Source: a bacterium
GTDB taxonomy: Bacteria > Armatimonadota > Zipacnadia > Zipacnadales > UBA11051
Direction of reading: 5' to 3'
Assembly (NCBI GenBank): GCA_021372615.1
Contig: JAJFUB010000092.1
Location: 124,001 to 188,000, forward strand
Length of the DNA: 64,000 bases
Shown here one piece after another: positions 34,408 through 42,830 of the stretch. A model generated the notes under the pieces. It was not told the origin of the DNA and searched no databases. It worked only from the letters and a program-made list of their open reading frames with translations. The number at the start of each line of letters is the position of its first letter. Position 1 is the first letter of the stretch. The translations under genes and the position numbers were made by a program.

Positions 34408-36495
34408 TCACGACCCGCCGAACCACCCGCGCAAGACCGGCTCGAGATACGGCATCGCCAGGATCAGCACATACGCCGCCGCCGCCACCGCACAGGCGAT
34501 GAAGACGAAGCCCGACACGTACTCCTGCACGCGCCCGGTCTGCAGCCGCGCGCCGTACTCGCCTACTGTCTTGGTCATCCAGCCGACGAGATTGACCGCG
34601 CCGTCCACGATCCACTTGTCCACCCACCCGGCCACCAGCGCTACCAGCGTCCGCGTCCCCCACCCCACCAGGTTGACCGCGCCGTCCACGATGTTCTGGT
34701 CCAGCCAGCGGAACAGCGCCGCCACCAGCAGCACGCCCCGCACGAGCACACCCTCGTACACATCATCGAACCAGAACTTGTGCCGGGCGGCGAAGTACAG
34801 GGGGTACGCCGGGATCTTGATCCAGTTGACGTTCAGCACGCCATAGCGATAGATGGCCGCCGACACGAGCAGGCCCCCCAACGCCATCAGCGTCGAGATA
34901 CCGGCCACCAGCCAACTGAACCCATGCTCCCCGCCCAGTGCCGGGGTCCCGCCGGCCAAGGCCGCCCCAGAGTGGAGGAAGCCCGCAAACAGGTTCCCAC
35001 CGACCCATGGCGATCCGATCCACCCCAACAGCACCGCAAACACCGCCAGAATGACCAACGGCACGGTCATCACGTTCGGGCTCTCGTGGGCGTGCTCGGC
35101 CTTCTCGCTGCGCGGCTCGCCGCTGAAGGTCAGGAAGCAGGCCCGGCCCATGTAGAAGGCTGTCATGAACGCCGCGATCTCCAGGCCGACGAAGAAGACC
35201 CAGTACACCCAGTGCTCGGCGGTGTTGTGGAACGCGGCGGTCAGGATCTCGTCCTTGGAGAAGAACCCCGCGAATGGGAAGATGCCCGCCAGGGCCAGCG
35301 TGCCCGCCCAGAAGGTCCAGTAGGTCACCGGCGCCTTACGCGCCAGCCCGCCCATCTTCCACATGTCCTGCTCTTCGTGGCAGGCATGGATGACGCTGCC
35401 GGAGCCCAGGAAGAGCAGGGCCTTGAAGAAGGCGTGGGTGATCAGGTGGAAGATCCCGGCGACCATCCCGATCGGGCCCATGCCCATGGCGACCATCATG
35501 TAGCCGAGCTGTGAGATCGTCGAATACGCCAGGACGCGCTTGATGTCGCTTTGCACGACGCCGATGGTCGCGGCCAGCAGCGCCGTGATGAGGCCGATGA
35601 TCGCCACCCAGGTCAGCGGCGTCAGCAGCAGCCCGCCGCCGACGGGCCCGGCGCCTTCGAGCCCCGGGACGTAGAAGATCGTGAACAGCCGCCCGACCAT
35701 GTACACGCCGGCGGCGACCATCGTCGCGGCGTGAATGAGGGCCGAGACCGGCGTCGGGCCCTCCATGGCGTCGGGCAGCCACGTGTGCAACGGGAACTGC
35801 GCGCTCTTGCCGATGGCCCCACAGAACAGGAACAGCGCCGCCGCGCCGGCCACCGTCGCGGGGATCGCCCCGGCCGAGATCGCGTGGAACACTGCCCCGA
35901 AGTGCAGCTCCGGCACGTGCGCAAAGAGGATCAGGATACCGATGGCGAAGCCGACATCGCCCACGCGCGTGGTGATGAAGGCTTTCTTCGCGGCGTTGTA
36001 AGCCGACTTGCGCTCATACCAGAAGCCGATGAGCAGGTACGAGCACAGCCCCACCATCTCCCAGCCCGCATACAGCATCACGAAGTTGTTGGCCAGGACG
36101 ATCAGGTACATCGAGCCACAGAACAGCGACAGGTACGCGAAGAAGCGCTGGAAGCGGCTGTCGCCGTGCATGTAGCCCAGCGAGTAGACCTGGATGCAGG
36201 TGGCGACGATGCTGACCATGACCAGCATGATGGCCGCCAGCGGGTCCACCGCGTAGCCCACCTGCATGGCCTTGTTGCCGAGGCTGGCCCAGACCACAGT
36301 GTGGTCCACCGGCGCCACGCCCATCAGCAGTTCCACCAGGCAGCCGACGGTCAGTGGGATCGTCGCCGCGATCCCCGCGACGCCGATCCAGCCCACCCGC
36401 TCGCCCAGGCGATGACGCAGGGCGCTGCCGAAGAAGATCAGCACCGCGAAGGCGGCATATGGGATGATGGGAATGAGCCAGGCTAGGTCAAGCAT
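34408..36495 (-). CDS. nuoL: NADH-quinone oxidoreductase subunit L
   Basis: The 695-residue protein is the largest antiporter-like subunit. Markers are WEMVGLCSYLLIGFWYERKS, GAIGKSAQFPLHTWLPDAME and AYSTISQLGYMMVA. The C-terminal 100 residues contain the lateral helix region. Two near-repeated segments lie in it (VDGAVNLVGWGTRTLVALVA and VDGAVNLVGWMTKTVGE). No Shine-Dalgarno is obvious. It follows the small gene orf77 by 103 nt. Confidence 0.96.
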   Translation of the reverse strand: MLDLAWLIPIIPYAAFAVLIFFGSALRHRLGERVGWIGVAGIAATIPLTVGCLVELLMGVAPVDHTVVWASLGNKAMQVGYAVDPLAAIMLVMVSIVATCIQVYSLGYMHGDSRFQRFFAYLSLFCGSMYLIVLANNFVMLYAGWEMVGLCSYLLIGFWYERKSAYNAAKKAFITTRVGDVGFAIGILILFAHVPELHFGAVFHAISAGAIPATVAGAAALFLFCGAIGKSAQFPLHTWLPDAMEGPTPVSALIHAATMVAAGVYMVGRLFTIFYVPGLEGAGPVGGGLLLTPLTWVAIIGLITALLAATIGVVQSDIKRVLAYSTISQLGYMMVAMGMGPIGMVAGIFHLITHAFFKALLFLGSGSVIHACHEEQDMWKMGGLARKAPVTYWTFWAGTLALAGIFPFAGFFSKDEILTAAFHNTAEHWVYWVFFVGLEIAAFMTAFYMGRACFLTFSGEPRSEKAEHAHESPNVMTVPLVILAVFAVLLGWIGSPWVGGNLFAGFLHSGAALAGGTPALGGEHGFSWLVAGISTLMALGGLLVSAAIYRYGVLNVNWIKIPAYPLYFAARHKFWFDDVYEGVLVRGVLLVAALFRWLDQNIVDGAVNLVGWGTRTLVALVAGWVDKWIVDGAVNLVGWMTKTVGEYGARLQTGRVQEYVSGFVFIACAVAAAAYVLILAMPYLEPVLRGWFGGS

Positions 36496-36598
36496 AGAGA
36501 GAGTTGGCCGAAAGCCATAGGTAGCATGTGCCGCAAAGCCAGATTCCTACCGGAACCCGCGAACGTTGCCGAGAGGCCACACCATTGGTTCAGTCGCG

Positions 36599-36832
36599 TT
36601 AGTGTACAGGTGACTTTATCTGATGCCAGGGATTGTCCCGGTTATTGTCTTCCTTCACCCAAAGGCAGCCGGTGGCGGTGTCAACAAAGTACACATAGGG
36701 GTACTGACCCGACGGGGCCATCTGGTACCTCCCAACCTCGGGGGCATCAGCCTTCAGGTTGGTCTGGGTCAACAGGGCCACAGACAGTATGACAACGACG
36801 GCCACGAGTACAACAAAGGCGCGGTCTCTCAC
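36599..36832 (-). CDS. Small single-pass membrane protein inserted between nuoK and nuoL
   Basis: The protein has 77 residues. The N-terminal helix AFVVLVAVVVILSVALLTQ is followed by a soluble tail with YVYFVDTATGCLWVKED. This is the pattern of short proteins that display a Trp/Asp-rich 'DTxTGxLW' motif. It is not a known complex I subunit. The start is GTG with GGAGGT 6 nt upstream, a stronger site than those of the neighbouring nuo genes. Its place inside the operon suggests co-expression. A role with complex I is inference. Confidence 0.7.
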   Translation of the reverse strand: MRDRAFVVLVAVVVILSVALLTQTNLKADAPEVGRYQMAPSGQYPYVYFVDTATGCLWVKEDNNRDNPWHQIKSPVH

Positions 36833-36859
36833 GATACACCTCCATGGGGTGCCGTTCGC

Positions 36860-37189
36860 TTACCACTTCATCGTGCTCGCTTCATCCGGGTTCAGCACGC
36901 CCCGCGTCCGGTAGATGCGCAGTATGATCGCCAGCCCCACCGCCACTTCGCACGCCGCCAGGGCAATCACCATCAGGGCGAACACTTGCCCGTCCAGGAC
37001 CGTGTTGATCTGCTTGCCAGGCGACAGGTAGTGGCTGAAGGCTACCAGATTGAGGTTCGCGGCGTTGAGCATCAACTCGATGCCCAGCAGCAGCGCCACG
37101 GCGTGCCGCCGGGTCATCACCGCGAACAGGCCCATCGAGAAGAGGATGGCCGAGACGAACAGCCAGGCTAGCAGAGGGACGGGGTTCAT
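36860..37189 (-). CDS. nuoK: NADH-quinone oxidoreductase subunit K
   Basis: The 109-residue three-helix subunit has the conserved Glu of GIELMLNAANLNLVAF and the second Glu of ALAACEVAVGLAIILRIYR. It overlaps nuoJ by ATGA. Confidence 0.97.
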   Translation of the reverse strand: MNPVPLLAWLFVSAILFSMGLFAVMTRRHAVALLLGIELMLNAANLNLVAFSHYLSPGKQINTVLDGQVFALMVIALAACEVAVGLAIILRIYRTRGVLNPDEASTMKW

Positions 37190-37722
37190 TCGCCCGGCTC
37201 CCTTCGCGCCAGCACCATGGCCCCCACCATCGCGGCCAGCAGCACTACCGAGATGATCTCGAAGGGCAGCAGGTACTTCGTGAGCAGGAGATGGGCGATC
37301 ATCTGGACGTTCTGCCCGGCGAAGCCGACGGGCTGCTCGGCGGTGGACAGCTCCGGGAAGCGCGTGGTGAGCGCCCCCACCATGATGAGCACCGCCACGA
37401 ACCCGGCGGCGATCACTCCGCCGATCAGGTGCTGGTTCTCGGCCATGATGATCCGCCCGGTGCCGCGCTGCAGCAGCATCACCGCAAAGATGATGAGCAC
37501 CGTGATGGCCCCGGCGTAGATCAGGATCTGCATGGCGACCATCAGGTGCCCGGCCAGCAGGCCATACAGGCCGGCCATGCCCAGCAGGCACACCAGCAGC
37601 CACAGACACGCCGGGAACACGCGCCGCGACACGACCGTCCCCAGCCCGCCGAGCAGCGTCAGCCCGGCGGTGCACAGGAAAGCCACGTATTCGATGATGT
37701 GCTCGGCAGGAATACCGTACAT
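37186..37722 (-). CDS. nuoJ: NADH-quinone oxidoreductase subunit J
   Basis: The 178-residue five-helix subunit has the MQILIYAGAITVLIIFAVML motif that includes the pi-bulge helix at the quinone-to-pump link. The stop overlaps the nuoK start (ATGA). The 72-nt gap to nuoI is mostly a type E element. Confidence 0.96.
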   Translation of the reverse strand: MYGIPAEHIIEYVAFLCTAGLTLLGGLGTVVSRRVFPACLWLLVCLLGMAGLYGLLAGHLMVAMQILIYAGAITVLIIFAVMLLQRGTGRIIMAENQHLIGGVIAAGFVAVLIMVGALTTRFPELSTAEQPVGFAGQNVQMIAHLLLTKYLLPFEIISVVLLAAMVGAMVLARREPGE

Positions 37723-37733
37723 GGTAGTTCGCT

Positions 37734-37793
37734 GGAGGGGCCGGCTACCAGCCGGCCCGCTGTTCCCTGGGCCGGCTGATAGCCGGCCCCTCC
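37734..37793. repeat. Type E palindromic element, copy 1 (nuoI-nuoJ spacer)
   Basis: This 60-nt element has two hairpins, GCCGGCTACCAGCCGGC and GCCGGCTGATAGCCGGC, inside GGAGGGG/CCCCTCC terminal repeats. The left half recurs at 40791-40822 with two mismatches. Confidence 0.88.
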
Positions 37794-37794
37794 C

Positions 37795-38364
37795 CTAACT
37801 CTCGTCCCCGCCAGGCGCCTTCTTCTTGCCTGAGGCCAGTGTCGTCTTCTCTGGAGACACAGGCACTTCGGGCTCAGGAATGCCCTGTCCGCGCGCCTTC
37901 AGGTCCGCCAGGTCGCGGATGAGCTTCCTGGGGTCATATTCCACATTGTGGTACTCGCGCGTCATGGTCAGCGCCCCGACCGGGCAGGCCTCGACACACA
38001 GCCAGCAGTACATGCACAGCCCCGCGTCCACGTAGAACTCCACCGGGTGGCGCTCCTTGCCCTTCCCCTCGGCGGTGATGTGGATGCACTCGTCGGGGCA
38101 GGCCTTCTGGCACGCCATGCAAGCGATGCAGCGCGTCCCGCCGGGCCGCTCGGGATCGGCGATGAGCGCGAAGTCGCCCCGGTAGCCCGGCGCCGGCACC
38201 CAGTCCTTCTCCGGGTGGTGCTTGAAGGGGTACTGGTGCGTCACCTTGGGCCGGAACAGCACCCGCAGGGTCAGCCATAGGCCCTTGCAGACGCTCAGGG
38301 CCCCGTAGCCGATGTCGCCGAGTAACTCCCAGGCAGATTGTGGACGACGGATCTGTTCGGACAT
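37795..38364 (-). CDS. nuoI: NADH-quinone oxidoreductase subunit I (2x[4Fe-4S])
   Basis: The 189-residue protein has two ferredoxin motifs, CIACMACQKACP and CMYCWLCVEACP, which bind clusters N6a and N6b. These carry electrons from the peripheral arm to NuoB. The ATG at 38364 gives the typical N-terminus. A longer frame runs into a palindromic element and is rejected. The tail of about 45 residues is charged and Lys/Glu-rich. Confidence 0.96.
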   Translation of the reverse strand: MSEQIRRPQSAWELLGDIGYGALSVCKGLWLTLRVLFRPKVTHQYPFKHHPEKDWVPAPGYRGDFALIADPERPGGTRCIACMACQKACPDECIHITAEGKGKERHPVEFYVDAGLCMYCWLCVEACPVGALTMTREYHNVEYDPRKLIRDLADLKARGQGIPEPEVPVSPEKTTLASGKKKAPGGDES

Positions 38365-38373
38365 GATATCGAT

Positions 38374-38437
38374 GGTACGCCCGACACTCCTGTCGGGCAC
38401 GCCCCGTGTAGCGCCCGACAAGAGTGTCGGGCGTACC
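38374..38437. repeat. Type D palindromic element (nuoH-nuoI spacer)
   Basis: This 64-nt element has perfect 16-bp terminal inverted repeats, GGTACGCCCGACACTC and GAGTGTCGGGCGTACC. Each contains a CCCGACA/TGTCGGG hairpin. Confidence 0.9.
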
Positions 38438-38450
38438 GGCGCAACATGCC

Positions 38451-38482
38451 TGCGGGCGTGAGGACACGCCCGCCCACGCGGC
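38451..38482. repeat. Type C palindromic element, copy 3
   Basis: This 32-nt element is in the orientation of 1416-1447. It differs at three positions. Two of them (C to G and G to C) are partners in the stem, so the 9-bp pairing is kept. It lies 7 nt from the nuoH stop. Confidence 0.85.
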
Positions 38483-38488
38483 CTAAGC

Positions 38489-39586
38489 CTAGGCCCAGCC
38501 GGCCAGGACGACTCCCGTCACGATGGCCAGCGCGATGAATCCCGCCGGGATGAGCAGCTTCCATGACATCGCCATGAGCTGATCCACCCGCAGGCGGGGC
38601 AATGTCCAGCGCACCCACATCAGGACGAGCACGAACACGAAGGCCTTCCCCAGCAGCCACAGCAGCCCCGGCAGACAGAGCGGGTCCGGGTTGCCCAGCG
38701 GCGACTGCCAGCCGCCCAGGAAGAGTACCGTGAAGATGAGCGAGACCAGGTAGACGTTCCCGTATTCGCCCAGGAAGTACAGGGCAAACTTCATGCCGGA
38801 GTACTCGGTGTGGTAGCCGGAGACCAGCTCGCTCTCGGCCTCGGGCAGGTCGAAGGGCGTCCGGTTGACTTCGGCGATGCTGCAGATGATGAAGATGAGC
38901 ATCGGCAGCCACAGCCAGGGCCGCACGATGTTCCAGTGCCCGAAGCCCCCGTGCTGGGTCTCCACGATCCCCACCATCGAGAGCGTCTGCGACTGCATGA
39001 CGATGCACAGCAGCGCCAGCAGCATCGGCACCTCGTACGAGACCATCTGCGCGGCGCCGCGAATGGCGCCCAGCAGCGACCATTTGTTGTTCGAGCCCCA
39101 GCCACCGGTGATGATCCCCACGATGGCCAGCGACGACACCGCCGCGGCGAACAGCAGGCCGATGTTGGCGTCCATGAGCCCGGCCGTGGTCCGCCCGCGG
39201 TCCCAGGGGATCACCACAAACGCCAGCGCCCCCGCGACCAGAAACACGACCGGCCCCAGCCAGTGCAGCAGCTTGTCGGCATCAGCCGGGATGATGTCTT
39301 CCTTGAGCAGCAGCTTCAGCGCGTCCGGGAAGGACTGCAAGATGCCCGCCGGCCCGCAGCGCGTGGGGCCCAGACGGCTCTGGATGTACCCGGCGACCTT
39401 CCGCTCCAGGTAGATGAACACCAGGGCGGCCAGCATGATGACCACCAGCGCCCACACGCCACCGATGCCCCAGGCGAAGACCTCGCAGATGATCTTGGCC
39501 CATTCAGGAGGCACACCCCAGCCGGTGAGCAGGCGAACGAACCACTCACCCAGGGCGGCGCCGGTTGTGAAGAGAAGGTCGGACAT
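38489..39586 (-). CDS. nuoH: NADH-quinone oxidoreductase subunit H
   Basis: The 365-residue, eight-helix subunit forms the quinone channel. Typical motifs are YLERKVAGYIQSRLGPTRCG, EVPMLLALLCIV and the acidic loop SIAEVNRTPFDLPEAESELV. About 30 extra residues sit at the N-terminus compared with E. coli NuoH. Confidence 0.96.
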   Translation of the reverse strand: MSDLLFTTGAALGEWFVRLLTGWGVPPEWAKIICEVFAWGIGGVWALVVIMLAALVFIYLERKVAGYIQSRLGPTRCGPAGILQSFPDALKLLLKEDIIPADADKLLHWLGPVVFLVAGALAFVVIPWDRGRTTAGLMDANIGLLFAAAVSSLAIVGIITGGWGSNNKWSLLGAIRGAAQMVSYEVPMLLALLCIVMQSQTLSMVGIVETQHGGFGHWNIVRPWLWLPMLIFIICSIAEVNRTPFDLPEAESELVSGYHTEYSGMKFALYFLGEYGNVYLVSLIFTVLFLGGWQSPLGNPDPLCLPGLLWLLGKAFVFVLVLMWVRWTLPRLRVDQLMAMSWKLLIPAGFIALAIVTGVVLAGWA

Positions 39587-39592
39587 GAGTAT

Positions 39593-39668
39593 CAGGGTCT
39601 AGGGTTCAGGGGCGAGGGTCAAGGGCAACGGCCCTGACTTGCCACATGGCACTTGCCACTCGCCGTTG
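39593..39668. repeat. Type B element, copy 2 (nuoD-nuoH spacer)
   Basis: This segment of GGGTCTAGGGTTCAGGGG type with CAAGGGCAACGG is followed by repeated ACTTGCCA words and CGCCGTTGC. It resembles the left half of the element at 51916-52048. Confidence 0.6.
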
Positions 39669-40781
39669 CTACCGATCCACATCTCCCAGCACGATATCCG
39701 TACTGGCGATCACGGCCACCATGTCGGCCATCCAGCCGCCGGTACACATGGTGTCCAGAGCCGACAGATTGTAGAAGGACGGGGCTCGCCAGTGCATTCG
39801 CCAGGGCTTGTCGCTGCCGTCGGCGACGAGATAGCAGCCCACCTCGCCCCGGGGCGACTCCACGCGCTCGTACACCTCGCCCGGCTCGATCTTCAGCTTC
39901 CGCGGCACCGGGACGTTGACATCGCCCTCGGGCAGCTTGTCCAGGGCCTGGCGGATGATCTTGACGCTCTCGCGCAGCTCGCGGATGCGCACCAGGTGAC
40001 GCGCCAGGCAGTCCCCGCCCTCCTCGACGCACACCTCGAAGTCCAAGTCCGGGTAGGCCCCGTAGCCATCCAGCTTGCGCAGGTCGTAGGGTATGCCGCA
40101 GGCCCGCAGGCACGGGCCGGTCAGTCCGTACTGCAGGGCATCATCGGCCGAGATCACGCCTACGCCCCGCGTCCGCCCGACAAAGATGCGGTTACGGGTC
40201 AGCAGGTCGTCATACTCCTCGAACCGTTCCGGCAGCAGGTCGAGTACCTCGACGGCCTTCTCCGCCCAGCCGTCGGGCAGGTCGTTGCGGACCCCGCCGA
40301 CGCGTAGGTAGTGGTACAACAGGCGCTGGCCACAGACCCACTCGAACAGGTCGAGGATCAGCTCTCTCTCGCGGAAGGTGTACAGGAAGGCGGTCGTGGC
40401 GCCCAGGTCAATGCCGATGGCGGCGAAGTACAGCAGGTGGCTCGCCAGGCGGTTCAGCTCCGCCATGATGACCCGCAGGTACTCGCAGCGCGGCGTCACG
40501 GTGATCCCCGCCAGGCGCTCGACGGCCCGCACGTAGCACAACTCGTTGCCCATGCCGTTCAGGTAGTCGAAACGGTCGGCGTAGGGCACGTACTGCCGGT
40601 ACTCGACGCACTCGGCGATCTTCTCCATCGAGGAGTGCAGGTAGCCGATGTCGGGGTCGGCCCCCAGCACCTTCTCGCCGTCGAGCCTCAGGGCCACCCG
40701 CAGCACACCGTGGGTAGCGGGGTGCTGGGGGCCCATGTTGACCAGAAGCTCGTCAGTTGTCCCGACTGTCTCTTCACTCAT
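39669..40781 (-). CDS. nuoD: NADH-quinone oxidoreductase subunit D
   Basis: The 370-residue subunit begins the core with NMGPQHPATHGVLRVALRLD. It includes the quinone-site His of GPQHPATHG and ends LGDVDR, the family's conserved C-terminus. The ATG at 40781 is used. The longer frame passes through the type E element at 40791-40822. Confidence 0.97.
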   Translation of the reverse strand: MSEETVGTTDELLVNMGPQHPATHGVLRVALRLDGEKVLGADPDIGYLHSSMEKIAECVEYRQYVPYADRFDYLNGMGNELCYVRAVERLAGITVTPRCEYLRVIMAELNRLASHLLYFAAIGIDLGATTAFLYTFRERELILDLFEWVCGQRLLYHYLRVGGVRNDLPDGWAEKAVEVLDLLPERFEEYDDLLTRNRIFVGRTRGVGVISADDALQYGLTGPCLRACGIPYDLRKLDGYGAYPDLDFEVCVEEGGDCLARHLVRIRELRESVKIIRQALDKLPEGDVNVPVPRKLKIEPGEVYERVESPRGEVGCYLVADGSDKPWRMHWRAPSFYNLSALDTMCTGGWMADMVAVIASTDIVLGDVDR

Positions 40782-40790
40782 GTGTCGTCT

Positions 40791-40822
40791 GGAGCGGCCG
40801 GCTACCAGCCGGCCCGCCGTTC
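40791..40822. repeat. Type E palindromic element, half copy (nuoC-nuoD spacer)
   Basis: This 32-nt element holds the GCCGGCTACCAGCCGGC hairpin with the GGAG start. It matches the left half of 37734-37793 with two differences, in the same orientation. Confidence 0.85.
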
Positions 40823-40850
40823 GTCCCGGATGGCGCAACCCCGCCTCGGC

Positions 40851-41423
40851 TTAGCTCTCCGCAGTCCCCTCGGCACGCAGCACCTGCCCCGGGTCCTCCC
40901 GCAGCGGGTCCGGCGCCAGGTACGGGTGGTCCAGTGGGACCTGGTAGTCCTTGCGCAGCGGGTAGCCCTCGCAGTCATTGGGCAGCAGCAAGTGCCGCAG
41001 GTCCGGATGGCCCTCGATCTGCACGCCGAACATCTCGGCCAGCTCCCGCTCCGGCCACAGGGCCCCCTTGTACAGGTGCGACAGGGTTGGCAGCACCGGC
41101 TTGTGGCGCGGCATGCGGGTACGGATGGTGACCCGCCGGGGCTCCATCAGCAGCGACAGGCGGTAGACGGCCTCGATGCTGTCAGGGCGCTCGACGGCGC
41201 AGGCGTCGCAGAAGCAGTGCTGCGGGGGCAGTACGGAGCGGCGCAGGGCGCCCACGAAGTCCGCGAGGGCCTCGGGCGCCACGGTGAAGTCCATCTCGCG
41301 CTCGGAGACAGTATGATCGAGCAGTGTGTCGGCGAAGTCCTCACGAAGCTGCTGCAGGCGGGCCTGCAGAGCCGCTTCGGGTGGGGCGCTGCCGGCGCAC
41401 TCGGGGTTCGGCGTCTGTGACAC
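40851..41423 (-). CDS. nuoC: NADH-quinone oxidoreductase subunit C
   Basis: The 190-residue protein has the signature WPERELAEMFGVQIEGHPDL followed by RHLLLP near the C-terminus, which contacts NuoD. The start is the GTG at 41423, because AGGAG lies 8 nt before it. The GTG at 41432 overlaps that site. An uncommon CFCDACAVE segment is near residue 70. Confidence 0.93.
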   Translation of the reverse strand: MSQTPNPECAGSAPPEAALQARLQQLREDFADTLLDHTVSEREMDFTVAPEALADFVGALRRSVLPPQHCFCDACAVERPDSIEAVYRLSLLMEPRRVTIRTRMPRHKPVLPTLSHLYKGALWPERELAEMFGVQIEGHPDLRHLLLPNDCEGYPLRKDYQVPLDHPYLAPDPLREDPGQVLRAEGTAES

Positions 41424-41458
41424 GTGACACACTCCTGGTTCGGCGCAAGGCGATTCGG

Positions 41459-42166
41459 CTAGCGGGCAGCATCCGGTGTGATGATGGTGCGGTACCCGCT
41501 CCCGGCTTGCTTCTCGCCCGCCTCGGGCGAGGGATCGCGGACCGACTCGCCCCGCATCTTCTTGTGCAGGGCCAGCAGGCCGTCAATGAGCTGCTCGGGC
41601 CGCGGCGGGCAGCCCGGCACGTAGATATCCACTGGCACGACCCGGTCCACGCCTTTCACGACCGAGTAAGCGTGCTGGTGGAAGCGCCCGCCGCTGACCG
41701 CGCAGTTGCCCATGGCCAGCACATAGCGCGGCTCGGGCATCTGGTGGTACAGCTTCTCCAATACCGGCGCCATCTTCACGCTCAGCGTCCCGGCGACGAT
41801 CATCACGTCGGACTGCCGGGGCGTGGCGCGGGGGATGATGCCGAAGCGGTCCAGGTCGTGGCGGGAGGCGTTCGTGGCCATCATCTCGATGGCGCAGCAG
41901 GCCAGGCCGAACTGCATCGGCCACAGCGAGCAGGCCCGCGAGACGTTGAAGACGTGGTCCACCAGGCTGAAGAAGCGCACCATCAGCGGCTGCTCGGAGA
42001 ACCGCCGGGCCACGCGCCGTAGCGGCTCGTCCACCCGGTACTTCTCCAGCTTCTCCAGCTTCAGCTTCTCGTACAGGTTCACATCGCGAAGCTGCTCGAG
42101 CTTGTCGTCAATGCGGCGGTTGATCTCCGCGATCTTCTGCTCGGGGTTGAAGTCTAGCGGGTCCAT
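41459..42166 (-). CDS. nuoB: NADH-quinone oxidoreductase subunit B ([4Fe-4S] N2)
   Basis: The 235-residue protein has the N2 ligands in [20 protein letters not shown] and [10 protein letters not shown]. About 55 charged helical residues precede the core ([20 protein letters not shown]), longer than in E. coli. GGGGGA precedes the ATG. The start overlaps nuoA by 13 nt, so the two are coupled. Confidence 0.97.
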   Translation of the reverse strand: MDPLDFNPEQKIAEINRRIDDKLEQLRDVNLYEKLKLEKLEKYRVDEPLRRVARRFSEQPLMVRFFSLVDHVFNVSRACSLWPMQFGLACCAIEMMATNASRHDLDRFGIIPRATPRQSDVMIVAGTLSVKMAPVLEKLYHQMPEPRYVLAMGNCAVSGGRFHQHAYSVVKGVDRVVPVDIYVPGCPPRPEQLIDGLLALHKKMRGESVRDPSPEAGEKQAGSGYRTIITPDAAR

Positions 42167-42531
42167 TCCAGGTCCCCCTTCCGCCAGACGTACGCCAACC
42201 CTACCAGCAGGATCAGGATGAAAACGCCGACCTCCACCACGGGCCACAGGCCCATCATGTCGGGCGCGCTCAGGCGCTTGAAGACCACAGCCCACGGGAA
42301 GAGGAAGATCGCCTCCACGTCGAAGACGACGAACACCAGGGCGATCAGGTAGTAGCGGACATAGAACTGGCCCCAGGCTTCACCGATGGGGGTCAGGCCG
42401 CACTCGTAGGTCTCGCGCTTTGCGGCGTAGGGGTCGTGGGGGCGGACAATCCAGGCCACCACCAGGGAGGCGACTGCCAGAGCTGCGGCGAGAGCTGTGA
42501 TGACGGCGACGGGGCCGTAGGTAAGCGCCAT
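42154..42531 (-). CDS. nuoA: NADH-quinone oxidoreductase subunit A
   Basis: The 125-residue three-helix subunit has the conserved loop [21 protein letters not shown] and [19 protein letters not shown]. It is the first gene of the operon, with a promoter at 42675-42704. The leader is about 135 nt. Confidence 0.97.
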   Translation of the reverse strand: MALTYGPVAVITALAAALAVASLVVAWIVRPHDPYAAKRETYECGLTPIGEAWGQFYVRYYLIALVFVVFDVEAIFLFPWAVVFKRLSAPDMMGLWPVVEVGVFILILLVGLAYVWRKGDLEWTR

Positions 42532-42674
42532 CTAAGTCTCCAACGGCGGGACCGGGGCAGCCGGCCAGGTGGTGGCACTATCGCGGACGGCAGCCACCGT
42601 TGCGGCGGCTGTCAGAGGAACACGGGCCGGAGAACGAGCGAGGGCACCGGTCCGTGTCGCGTGCGAGCGGCCTC

Positions 42675-42704
42675 AGTATAGCCGCGCGAGTCGGGTGGTG
42701 TCAA
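42675..42704 (-). promoter_or_regulatory. Sigma-70-type promoter of the nuo operon
   Basis: On the minus strand, TTGACA and TATACT are separated by 18 nt. The predicted start is near 42668. The rest of the 42532-42830 spacer has no gene. Confidence 0.82.
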
Positions 42705-42784
42705 CCGGAGGGGCCCGACGCCAGCCCCTGCGGACCAGCCCGGGCAGCCCGGGAGGTCCACAGCGCCAGGCTGTCGAAGCCACC

Positions 42785-42803
42785 TTGTGAAAACGTCACA
42801 TAA
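42785..42803. promoter_or_regulatory. Candidate Rex-type operator between nuoA and a URO-D-like gene
   Basis: TTGTGAAAACGTCACATAA contains TGTGA-N5-TCACA. Rex sites are TTGTGA-N6-TCACAA and CRP/FNR sites TGTGA-N6-TCACA, so the spacing is one base short. It lies about 115 nt upstream of the predicted nuo start and 28 nt before the URO-D-like start. Confidence 0.4.
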
Positions 42804-42830
42804 CCCCCCAGAGCCATCAGGAGCGCCTGC

